Origin: Brachypodium distachyon
Lineage: Eukaryota; Streptophyta; Magnoliopsida; Poales; Poaceae
Assembly (NCBI RefSeq): GCF_000005505.3
Contig: NC_016131.3
Span: forward strand, 68,522,355-68,586,354
Length of the DNA stretch: 64,000 nucleotides
Reading direction: 5' to 3'
The notes under the pieces were generated by a model, which made no database searches, was not told the origin of the DNA, and saw nothing but the letters and a program-made list of their open reading frames with translations. The position numbers were made by a program, and so were the translations under genes. Below, in pieces: positions 10,248-21,152 of this stretch (the first letter of the stretch is position 1; every line of letters begins with the position of its first letter).

Positions 10248-13200
10248 ATGGCGTCACCGCCGCCGCCGCCGCCGAAGCTGCCGATCCCCGGCCGCCGAAA
10301 CATACTCATCACCAGCGCGTTGCCCTATGTCAACAACGTCCCGCACCTCGGGAATATCATTGGCTGTGAGCATCCCTTCTACTGCGCCATCTGCCCCGAA
10401 TTTGTTCCCCTCGACCTCCCGATGCTCGCCGTCGTTTTATCTGATTGATTTGATTTTGGCCGCGTGCTCCAGGCGTTCTCAGCGCTGACGTGTTCGCGCG
10501 GTACTGCCGGCTCCGGGGTTACAACGCGATCTACATATGCGGCACCGACGAGTACGGGACGGCCACCGAGACCAAGGCCCTGGAGGAGAAGTGCTCGCCC
10601 AAGGAGATCTGCGACAAGTGAGATCCTTCACCTCTCGATGCTTCTAGTTAAACTTTGGTTTGTTTGTCAAGGATCCGATAATTGAATTGACCCCTATGAA
10701 ATCTATCCAACACTACTTCGGGTTGTGAATTGTGATACTCACACGAAAGTTTCAGTTAATTACCTGTGGCGTATATGTAGGTTATCAAATTTACTTAGTT
10801 TATGCAAGAAGTGAAAACATTTTGTTCATAGGAAGCTTCCTCTGCTGAAAATGCAGGTATCATGCGATCCATGATGAGGTTTACAAGTGGTTTGACATCA
10901 AGTTTGACAAATTTGGGCGGACGTCAGCTCCCCAACAGACAGAAGTCTGCCAGGCAATTTTCCATAAACTGATGGAAAACAAATGGCTCACAGAAAATAC
11001 CATGCAGCAGGTACATCTAATTTCTTGTCTTGTCATTTTGTATTCATCTTCCTATGTTGTTTCTGTAATGTTATACTAAATTTATGTGCTTTGCAGCTTT
11101 TCTGTGACACGTGCCAACGATTCTTAGCTGATAGGCTAGTGGAGGGGAAATGTCCGACAGAAGGCTGTAACTATGAAGCGGCAAGGGGTGACCAGTGTGA
11201 AAACTGCAGCAAATTGTTGAATCCGACTGAGTTAATCGATCCCAAGTGCAAGGTAAGCATACAAAGTATTTGCTGTAACATATGTGATTATTTTTGCTGT
11301 ATTGTTATGGTTTCGCACATGCCTGTCTCACAAAACTGTAAACTTTCCTCGTCTTTCTGTGTTTTTAGGTCTGTAAGAATACTCCACGTATTCGTGACAC
11401 AGATCACTTATTTTTGGAGCTTCCTCTATTGAGTGATAAGTTGGTCGACTATATCAACAATACTTCGGTAGCTGGTATGTGGAGTCAAAATGCTATTCAA
11501 GCAACAAATGCATGGTTGAAGGAAGGGTTGAAGTCACGCTGTATCACCAGAGATCTTAAATGGGGAGTCCCTGTTCCACATGAGAAGTACAAAGACAAGG
11601 TTTGGGCATATCAGACACGAAGACACTCTGACATTATGCATTTATCCTATTACTCATTATTGGTTATTTTCAGGTGTTCTATGTTTGGTTTGATGCACCA
11701 ATTGGGTATATATCTATAACGGCATCCTATACACCTGACTGGGAGAAGTGGTGGAAAGATCCTGATAATGTAGAATTGTTTCAGTTCATGGGTAAAGATA
11801 ATGTGCCATTTCACACGGTATGATGCGTATGATATGGATTGTTTTGGCATGAACTTAGGTATTATTTGGCTTTATGTTAAGATTTTTTTTTGTAAATTAT
11901 AAGCTCATTTAAGTATTAAATCAGGACAGCAGTATTCCAGCTAAAAGTGGATTGGTTTTCACCAAAAAAGCAAGGCTTACAGCCCTTACAGATTCAAATT
12001 CTAACTAGCTGAATATTTGATCCTGCTCTATTATGTTGAGTTCTGTGATTGTATTGGATTCTTTTTATAGTCAAGGATGTTTGGTTTCATTTTATTAGTT
12101 CCCAATAGTACAAATGTGAAATCATGCAAGAGGTGCAAACACATAACCCATGTATTTAAGGGTCAGTTGTGTTTGATATGCTTTAGCTACATGCACTGTA
12201 GATTCATTCACAGTAATATTTATTAATTCCAGTAAGATTTTTCTGTTGCAGCCCCAAAAATGATGCTTTGAAGCTGTTAATGTTTTAAAAAATGGAAACA
12301 TGTGATTTTAAGAAGCTGGCATAATGCAATGGAAGCATACATATGTAGTGACTTTTGTTCTAACGCTTGTACTTCTCCTTGAAATACTTGTTTGATGAAA
12401 CATAATTTGCAGGTCATGTTCCCTTCAACACTACTAGGAACCGGTGAAAACTGGACAATGATGAAGACCATAAGTGTTACTGAATATTTAAATTATGAAG
12501 CAGGTACAGTTTTACATTGCTTTAACCTAACGCTTGATTACCACACAGGCACACTGTTTGCTCCCTTGTCGTTCTCCTGCTGCCCCCTGATAATATGCAT
12601 GAGACTGCTGAACAAAATTTTATTTTGGGAGATCTGTATATGTGCCTGTGGTGTTTTTCTCTTGAACTACATCTGTATTGTTTGATAAAACCTGGAATAC
12701 ATACGCCTAGAAGAGATGTGGTCCAGAAAGAATTTGCATGTGCTTGATAGAAAACATGCTGAATTGCAGTCAATTATGATGTTGACACACTGTTAATTTG
12801 CTGGGTCATAACTAAATTTTCCTTCCATCTATAGGAAAATTTTCCAAGAGTCACGGTATTGGTGTCTTCGGCAATGACGCGAAGATAACAAATGTTCCTC
12901 CTGAAGTATGGCGATACTACCTTCTCATGAACCGCCCTGAGGTTTGTACTTACATTTTGTTTAATAGATTTCAAAGTATATGATAGTGAGGTAATATTGA
13001 TCGAGATATTTTTATCTAACTTGTGTTTTTGGATCAGGTATCAGATACACTGTTTACATGGGTTGATTTACAAGCTAAACTGAACAGTGAGCTGCTGAAC
13101 AACCTGGGGAACTTCATCAACCGTGTGCTAAGCTTTGTTGCAAAGCCAGTTGGTTAGTCACTGGATAATCTTACAGCTGACATCTAACCTTCTAGAAGGA

Positions 13201-15313
13201 TTATAAATTGAGTTCTGTATTTTATCTTACAAAATATACATCGATTAAATTTTATTCGTCATCGTACTTTCTTCACCTCCTTTCTCCCACTTTGGTCTAA
13301 GTTGATTTTGCTGTTCTTTTTTGGTAGGAGCTGGATATGACTCCATAGTACCTGATGCTCCTAATGCTGAATCACATCCATTGACAAAAGCGCTTGCAGA
13401 AAAAACTAATAAATGGGTTGAACAATATCTTGATGCAATGGAAAAGGTAATAATTATTGTGAAACGACACACATTCCAGCCATTTCTGTCTTGCCAGCTA
13501 CTAGGTTTTGCAACATAATATTCACTCATCATACTACAGGTTAAATTGAAACAAGGACTGAAGAATGCAATGGCCATTTCTAGTGATGGAAATGCGTATC
13601 TGCAAGTAAATATATTTTGTGTCTTGGTTTCCCTTTTTCCTTTTTAATAGCACTGTTATAACTTTGCTTTGCTAACTGATGCAGGAGAGCCAGTTTTGGA
13701 AGCTTTTTAAGGAAGATCCAGCTACCTGTGCCATTGTAATGAAAACTTCAGTTGGTCTTGTCTATCTCCTTGCCTGTCTGCTGGAGCCTTTTATGCCTCC
13801 CTTTTCTAGAGAAGTATGATCCTCTTGTCATTTTATCATTTCTGAGTTTCTTTGAATAGATCCCCTTTGCCTGAACTCGCTTGATGTTCTTTTATAAGGT
13901 GTTGCGGCAATTAAATTTGTCCCCTGACGAAGATCTGTCATTCTCTGATGATAAAGGAGAAACTGCAAAGGCAAAAAGACCTTGGGACTTTGTACCAGCA
14001 GGACACAGAATAGGAAAGCCAGACCCTCTATTTAAGGAATTGGTGCGTATCTGCATTTTATAATATTTTTCTTCAGTTGGCCAATTTTTTTTTACATGTT
14101 GTGACTTGCAATGAATGCAGAAAGATGAAGAAGTAGAGTTGTTCAGGAGTAGATTTGCTGGAAGCCAAGCTGAAAGGAGCTCAAAGGCGCAAGCTGATGC
14201 TGAAACTAAGAAAGTTGCTGAAAAGCTCAAGGGTACCAAATTATCTGGTACTTATGCGCCATTCTTACTCTGGGTTTTAGTGTTTGCTTTAATATGGGGA
14301 AAACAGCTTTTTTCTTTTTTTCCGTGGCATGTTCAGACTTCAGAGGCATATTGAAAATCATGTTGGTGTACTGATGAATGGAATATAGAAATAGGCTTCT
14401 CTTTGTGGCTTCATTATGAACTTTGTATATCCCTGCAAAATCACTTGTGCAGGGTGCTAACATTTTCTTATGTTTGAAGCTCTATCTTGGTTCTGCTGAA
14501 ACAACTTCATAATTCCAGAAATTAATTGGCCACGTTTTCTCGCTCACTTTTGTATCCAGAGGGAGGTTCAAAGAAGGAACAAAAGAAACAACCTGGTGGT
14601 TCAAAATCAAAGGCAGTAGAGGAAGTAACGGTTGCGAAGTTAGATATTCGGGTAGGACTTATTAGAAAAACAGAGAAGCATCCAGATGCGGATTCACTTT
14701 ATGTTGAAGAGATCGATATTGGAGAAGAGGCACCAAGAACAGTGGTTAGCGGCCTTGTGAAATACATCCCTCTCGAAGAAATGCAGGTTTGTCTTTCTTA
14801 ACATCATGTGTAATGTCATTGATATGTTCTTGTAGTGGTCTTGTGCCCCTAACTTGATAATTTATGGTACAAATGAGCAGAATCGGAAAGTGTGTGTACT
14901 CTGCAATCTTAAACCGGTGGCAATGCGCGGTATAAAATCACATGCTATGGTTTTGGCTGCATCAAATGAGGACCATACAAAGGTGTGGAATCTGATATCT
15001 TCTGCATTACGTTAGGCTCACTTGCTTTCAATTTGCTTAAGCATCATACTTTGGTTTGTGAAAACTGTCATTTGGATTTTAGGTTGAGTTGGTTGAGCCT
15101 CCCGAATCTGCTGTGGTCGGGGAGAAGGTAACCTTTGCTGGGTACTCTGGAGAGCCCGAGGCTTCTATTAGCGGCAAGAGCAAGACTTGGGAAAAGTTAT
15201 CAGCTGAGCTGCACAGCAACGGGGAGCTTGTGGCGTGCTACAAAGATGTTCCATTCACAACTACGTCTGGGGTATGCAAGGTCAGTACGATAGCGAATGG
15301 AGAGATCCGCTAG
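10248..15313 (+). CDS. Methionyl-tRNA synthetase, cytosolic type, 17 exons
   Basis: The enzyme attaches methionine to tRNA-Met in the cytosol. Exons: 10248-10365, 10473-10617, 10857-11010, 11097-11252, 11369-11599, 11674-11817, 12413-12503, 12835-12941, 13038-13152, 13328-13446, 13540-13605, 13685-13813, 13899-14042, 14121-14247, 14560-14786, 14881-14982 and 15083-15313. All junctions are GT-AG and the frame is unbroken, giving 801 residues. A class I catalytic core starts with [16 protein letters not shown], where HLGN (33-36) is the HIGH motif. A Cys-rich zinc insert lies at about 142-195, and KFSKS (348-352) is the KMSKS loop. The C-terminal part from about 638 ([11 protein letters not shown] onward) is an EMAP-II/Arc1p-like OB-fold tRNA-binding domain typical of plant cytosolic MetRS. 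It is linked by a Lys-rich stretch. The donor of exon 14 could alternatively be at 14232, removing five residues. No transit peptide is apparent. Confidence 0.96.
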
Positions 15314-17853
15314 TTACAGCCCAAGCACTGTCTGACTATATTGCGGTCTGATTTAATTGAGTTGATATCACTGATGTACTTTTTTCTTTTTGGAAAATTT
15401 TATGACACCTTTTGAGAACTTTATCTTTTATTCACACCATTGTGATTGACAAGGGACAATCAAGAACGCGCCTTGTTCATGTGCTCAGCGGCCCATTTCT
15501 AACTCACCCTGGACTCTGGCGGCCCATATATGACTAGCAATACTTTTCTTTAAAACTGCAATCTTTGGACTTGAAACAATATCTATCCTAGCCACGCCAT
15601 GGAAGGCCCGACGTTTGGTGGATGAAAGCCAGACGCCGCCGACGTCGCTGCTCTTTGATGGGCGGAGTGTGTGACGGGGCGATGCCCCATGCCACGACGC
15701 TGCACGCGACTTGCTGAGAGTTGGCTTTGCGGCCTCTTGAACGGGGGCGTTTTTCCGTAGAGAGCTCTCTCCCGCCGAGCGTGGCGCGAGGTCACCGTCC
15801 TGTGCCCCCGGCCCTCGGGTGGACGCGGATGGCAAGGAGGCCCTCCGGGATGGCATCGACATAGCCAGCTAGAGGTCAGGTAGGTGAGGCGGTCGCCGAC
15901 TCGCCGTGCTCAGTGGGTGCACAGCGGCGCGGCGTCCCTGCCTTGTCTCTTTGTAGTTGGGCCGTACGATCCTTTCGTGGGACGGGCCGAGCTAGTTCAT
16001 TGTGTCGGGCAAGGCTAGCGTTTTCATGATTCTCAAAAAAAAAGGCTAGCGTTGAGGTGTCAATCTCGTACGACGATCGATGGCCTTACGAGTTTTTTTT
16101 TTTGCGAGTTGAGTCAGCCAACTGACAATGTTTTAAAAACAATTTTTTTGGGGAGAAGCCAACTGACAGTTTACATCTTAGTTCCCTATAAAAATCACTT
16201 CTTAGTTGATGTCTTCATATATCCTCTAATTCTGATGTTATCTCACAGCAATAACACAAATAAATACTATGTCAAAGACCTTGAAACAAAAACATGGACG
16301 AAATCACACCACCATACAGATAATTGACATTACTAAAAGGGGCAAGAGGAGATCACCGACGCTTATTAGCACTTGTGAAAGCAATTTTTTAGTTTTTTTT
16401 TTCAAACTTCACTTTTTTTAAAGGAGGATAACCCCAAGCTTGATGAACACAACCATATATTATCAAGAACATGGCAAAGCTGAGCAACGGAACCGAACAA
16501 AGTCGTATGCCTCACAACATTGACTCCAACAAGACACCACTAACCCTATGGTAAAAAGTTGACAGATGAAGAGATCAACTCCTATTCAAAGCCTTCAACG
16601 AGGATCGTCACACTTGCGTCGGTGATGGCAAGTTCAACTGTATGTGGGGGCAAACAAGGGGTTTTCATACCCGGAGCCAAGCTTCAAGCAGCCACCTTCA
16701 ACAAGGGCATGATGCAAATGCGCGTCGACATTGCCTGATCAGAGATCATGTGTTTCCATCGGAGTGTGCAAATCTGTCATTGAAGCGGGCTCTACCATCA
16801 ACACTCCATCGACGAAACGACACACATGGTCTGCCGGATACCGCTTGTGAAGATGCTAGAAGACGGGATGTCCACTGCCTCGCTTCTAGCCATTGTTGCA
16901 ACACCTCGGTCCAACAGAAACATGCATGACTTGACATCTACATGGGAGACGCCGCACGTAGCACCTAATAAGTCGGACCGAACACAATCCTAGAGGTGGG
17001 TATCCCCTCGATAGAGTCACTGCCCCAATGAACGCAACAAAATGTGTTGCTGTCACCAAGGGCAGAGACCCCAAAACAACCGTCGCCGCCCGATGAGCCA
17101 CAGAGAAACGAATGCGCGAACCCGCCTGAGAACTTGTCGTCACCACCTTCCAGCAATAGATCCAACGCACCAGACCAAATCTGGCCCGAACCATCATGCC
17201 TTAGGCACGACGAATCAGTTCGATCCAAGACTATAGGTTCACCTTGACGCCACAACCTAGCGACAGTAGGTGCAACCCCATTGCTACCAATCTGCTCACC
17301 TCACCTGGAACCAACCTTGACCGACCACACCGGATCTAGGCCACGAAGGCCAAATCTAGGGACTAGACGCCCGAACGAAGATTTGCCGCGCCACCACGCT
17401 GCAAGGAGCACCGGGGAAGGAAGGATGAACAACCAAGGCGATAACCAAGAAAGAAACGGCGACGTCCTACCGTCCTTTCTGGCCAGCAAGCAACAAACCC
17501 CTGCTGTCCCCTTCACCGGATGTAGCAACAAACCCCTGCTGTCCCCTTCACCGGATGTCGCGAGGCTTGGCCCTTGGCCACCTTGGGGAACCATCTGCAA
17601 GAGACGTGCCTTTCTCACATTGCCTCACTTAGCCCAAATGTTTTTTTATGCCATAATTGGTTAATTGGTGATCGATCTATCATTGTCGTGAATACCATAC
17701 CCAAAAGGGTTGAGTGATTTAATCAACTCGTTGTATGATGGAGATATTATATATTGCGATTTGATAACCAAGTACTACGAGAGGTTCTTGTTTGCTCGTT
17801 GGCGAGCATCGAGGATGGTTTTGTAACAATTGACATACTTCTTAAAAACAGTT
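15314..17853. other. MetRS 3' flank and unclassified repeat-like DNA
   Basis: The first roughly 150 bases are AT-rich and probably include the MetRS 3' UTR, but I see no clear AATAAA. A GC-rich block at 15480-16020 ends in CTCAAAAAAAAAGG, like a retroposed sequence tail. From 16390 to 17650 a run beginning with poly-T and AAAGGAGGATAACCCC resembles the reversed 3' end of a grass LINE or a similar dispersed repeat. A 35-base unit is repeated in tandem at 17490-17558. No intact gene is visible. Confidence 0.45.
17490..17558. repeat. Two-copy 35-base tandem repeat
   Basis: The unit starting GCAACAAACCCCTGCTGTCC occurs twice back to back, with the copies beginning at 17490 and 17525 and appearing identical over the compared bases. 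It lies in non-coding repeat-like DNA. Confidence 0.85.
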
Positions 17854-17856
17854 TTA

Positions 17857-18121
17857 GGCCCCGCTTGGCAGTGATATATTATTTTCCATGCGTTAATTTT
17901 TATGGCTGTAAACTACCGGTCACGAGAAAAACCACCGGAAACAAAATAGCACCTCTTCCCGTTCTGTATAACTTTGCGGCCGTAACATGTCCAAACCGGG
18001 GGAATAAGAAAACTAAAACGATGATCCAATCGGTGTTTCGTCCGCTGGCCGGAAAAAAAATTACGTCTCGATCCGACTAATACGCGGGTATGGGCAAAAA
18101 AACGACCATCCAAGCGGTGCC
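17857..18121. mobile_element. Tourist-like MITE (PIF/Harbinger type), 265 bp
   Basis: Ends are GGCCCCGCTTGG and CCAAGCGGTGCC, reverse complements at 11 of 12 positions. The element is flanked on both sides by TTA (17854-17856 and 18122-18124), the target-site duplication of PIF/Harbinger transposons. There is no coding capacity. Confidence 0.75.
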
Positions 18122-18579
18122 TTATCCCGCATCTTTGCGCGCCACCCTCTGGCTCTATGCAAACCTCAGTGGATCAACCGAAGCATTTTGTGCAAGGAGC
18201 CAGCCAAGGATATAATTGTGGGTAGCACATGGGACGCCGACACTGATCTGGAGTACTACCCGTAGCCATCACATCCATATAAATGAGAGGTACGTACACC
18301 TACAAGCTATTGGTCGTTGTAGAGTATATTCTAGGTCTAGGGTTTGGCTAGCTATTGTAGTATATCCGCATAAAGGAAATTAACACGCTCACCTACGTGT
18401 CGGTTTGTATTTAAGTGAAATCTAGTGTCCAAAAACAAGGCCGTGCGCCTTTGGGGTAGCATATTTTGAAGATATATATTTTTTGTTTGGTATAGAATGG
18501 AGCCCCAAGTACTGTACGGAGTGTGTACATATGGAAGCACAAGAGGTGTTTTTTCTCTCTAAACTACTCTCTCGGAAGG

Positions 18580-18766
18580 CGTCCACGCATTTCGAGGTCC
18601 AACTTTAACCGTCAATTATATTAACAAAATGTGAATTATGTGTTATAAAAATTATACCACTAGATTCATATCTGAAAGAAGTTTCCGACGATATAATTTT
18701 TATAATGCATAATTCACATTTTGTTGATCTAATTGATGGTCAATGCAAAATCTTGAAATGCAAGCT
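18580..18766. mobile_element. Foldback MITE-like inverted repeat
   Basis: The left arm (18580-18660) and right arm (18690-18766) are nearly perfect reverse complements over their inner 45-50 bases, including ACAAAATGTGAATTATG and TATAAAAATTATA, with weaker pairing outward to GCATTTC. The roughly 30-base loop gives a strong hairpin. It is most likely a MITE; no target-site duplication was resolved. Confidence 0.65.
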
Positions 18767-18845
18767 GTTACTTCTGCAAATAACTAGTATTTTTTTTTAT
18801 ACATCTCTCCTCCACTTAGGAGTAGTACCTCCCATTGAAGATGCC

Positions 18846-19208
18846 CTAGGACAGTACTAGTAAACGGGGGATGCTCCTGCCCGTGGGCAAGGACCCAAGA
18901 TTTCTATGCGTATATATAGGAATCTCTTCCTTGATTTCCTTCTCTTTTGAAAATTTCTGCAGCAATTAATTTCCGTGGAGAATTCAAACACCCTTCATGA
19001 ACAAACAAAATAACTTCGTTACAAGGCTTATTGATCTGTGTCCTAGAGCTAGCTAGGACAATACTAGTAAACGAGGGATGCTCCTGTCCGTGGACAAGGA
19101 CCTAGGATTTCTATATATGCGTATATATAGGAATCTCTTCCTTGATTTTCTTCTCTTTTGAATTTTTTTGCAGATTCCCGTGCAGAATTCAAACACCTTC
19201 ATGAACAA
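18846..19208. repeat. Diverged direct duplication (about 157-bp units)
   Basis: Copy 1 is 18846-19004 and copy 2 is 19053-19208. Both run from CTAGGACA(G/A)TACTAGTAAACG through GGATGCTCCTG and CGTATATATAGGAATCTCTT to CTTCATGAACAA, with scattered substitutions and small indels. They are about 50 bases apart. No protein is encoded. Confidence 0.8.
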
Positions 19209-19593
19209 TTTATTAATTTGTTGGGGGGGTTCAAGTAAATCGTTCCAATACAATCCTGGTGTTCTCCTTATTTTCTATGTTTCATGCATGACTTCCCAAA
19301 CCAGCCCTAAAGATTGAAATGGAGAGGATTAGCATATACTATTCTACTATTATTTAGCTTGTTATAAAATGTGGTCGCATCTCCACGAATACAAAAATGT
19401 CCTAGCAAAATCCAAACAATTACTAATACACGTAGGGCATCTCATTCAAAATACATGGCCACATGGCATCCTAGAAGACAATGTGGTCAAACTTCTGTAA
19501 TCTGTACGACCACTAATTAAGAAAAACTACTTGAATTTGTCGGATATAAATTGAAAAGTTTCGTGAAAAATATATTCATAGTAAAGTTTAGTA

Positions 19594-19706
19594 CTCCCTC
19601 TGATCCTAAATTTTTGACTCAAATTTGCTAAAATATGGATGTATCTACTCTTAAAAAGCGTCTAGATACATGTAATATTTCGACAACAATTTAGAAACGG
19701 AGGGAG
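19594..19706. mobile_element. Stowaway MITE
   Basis: CTCCCTCTGATCC at the left and GGAGGGAG at the right form inverted ends flanked by TA dinucleotides. The element is about 113 bp and carries the internal GATGTATCTA...TAGATACATGTA blocks typical of grass Stowaway MITEs. Confidence 0.85.
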
Positions 19707-19853
19707 TACATTTTAATAGTTCACTCAGGATTTTTTTTTTGTGTTTTCTGTGGAACTTCCATTTTCTTGGGAAACTTTTATATGTCGGCTTCAAATTTGG
19801 TCAAATCATCTTATTTGAATTTTAAAACGGCTAGGTAAAATGAGCTTGGATTT

Positions 19854-20734
19854 TGTCGGAGCACGGTCTCCGGCACCGGGGATGCCGAGCACGCCCTTCT
19901 TGGTTCGGTGGAGGGTGAGGTGATCGCTCCGGCGATCGCCGGCGTGGAGGCAGACACGAAGTGTACACAAGAGTTTTTACCCAGGTTCAGGCCACCCGGA
20001 GTTGTAATACCCTACGTCCTGCTTTGAGTTGTATTTCTTAGTATGATTGTTACAAGTTGCCGGGTAGATCCCGGGCTTGCCTACTTGTCCCTCTAAGGGC
20101 TAAGCTATTTGGGTGAATGCTGAACTGAATAGAACCGATTCCTCTTGAGGTCCAACCAAGCTGAACCGAACCCTTTGACCGGTGGCATCGGTCCTCCTTT
20201 TATAGACAAGGGGATACCACAGGTGCCTATGCATGCAGCGTGACATGTTGCCCAGACGCGTGTCACAGCTGCATGGAATACAAGTTTACTTATCCACGCT
20301 GGACGCCATGTAGTGCCCGGTCAACTGTACACGGTAGAAAAAATAGTTCGTAGGGTAGTCGCTCTAGCCTTGCTAAGCAAGCCTAGGCCTGCTAATAAGA
20401 CTCCTGTCGGTTCATTAAATGCACTGCGCTCGCCATCTTGTCCTGTCTTCACTGTTCTGCGGGCCCCGCCTGCATGCCCGAGCGCGGGTTGCTGGGGTGC
20501 ACCTCCCGGCTAGCGCACCAGCTAGTTGCCGGGAGGCTTTCCTTCGACTTCCTGGGACCGGGGTTGCCGGGAGCGTCTTGCACTCGGCCCTTAGCTTTAG
20601 CTTCGCTAGGGGTCGTCTCCTCGAGGTAGGCTTCCCGGGCTCGTCGCTTCCCGGGACTCCTTCCTGGTGGGGCTTCGTCACTGGCGACCTATGCGTCCCG
20701 TATCAGTGGGACCCCGTGAGCCACTGGTAGGACA
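19854..20734 (-). repeat. 3' LTR of element B (881 bp, complete)
   Basis: The plus strand runs from TGTCGGAGCACGGTCTCCGG to ...CCACTGGTAGGACA, giving TG...CA ends in either orientation. It matches the right LTR at 31811-32455 from base 20061 onward and the LTR at the right edge of the window. The minus strand contains CTATAAAAGGAGG near 20197-20209, a TATA box reading in the direction of the element. A G-rich stretch just inside (minus strand CCTGGGGGTTGT) is a possible polypurine tract. Confidence 0.88.
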
Positions 20735-21036
20735 ACAACCCCCAGGCGTGGGCCGGTAGCCTTGAAGCTTCCAGCGAGTGCTATCCTCGGTCGGTTGTCG
20801 GGTACGCCCTACCCGACGCGTGGGTCCCAAGGGGGAAACCCCCTGGCACCCAGCCTCGTGGGCCGCATTTATAGTTCCACTTCTCCGAGCGAAACGGTCG
20901 GGCGCACGATTTCGTGCCTTATCCCCCTTAATCACCAGAGAGTTAAGGCCACGTCGCTCACCCCCCTCTTAATCTCCGATTCATTAGAGCTCTTTATTGC
21001 CAATTGTGGGGGTGTCCGTTGCAGTCCGCCAGCCCT

Positions 21037-21044
21037 GATAAATA
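21037..21044 (+). promoter_or_regulatory. TATA-like box upstream of the antisense ORF
   Basis: GATAAATACCC lies 109-116 bases before the ATG at 21153 and is followed by a C/T-rich stretch that looks like a plant 5' leader. It would serve transcription opposite to the element. A second candidate, TTTATAG, lies near 20870. Both are inferred from sequence only. Confidence 0.3.
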
Positions 21045-21152
21045 CCCAAGGCCGGCGGCAGGGCACTCCCCATTGTCTCTCGCTCTTGCCACCATCTCCT
21101 CGCAAGCTCTCCGCTCCCCAATTCGAACTCAACCATCTCTCCTCCTCCGCCG

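Noticed and set aside
14232..14247. Alternative exon 14 donor in MetRS at 14232
   Set aside because: Both donors keep the frame; the downstream one at 14247 retains GTKLS, which I recall in the rice protein, so it was preferred.
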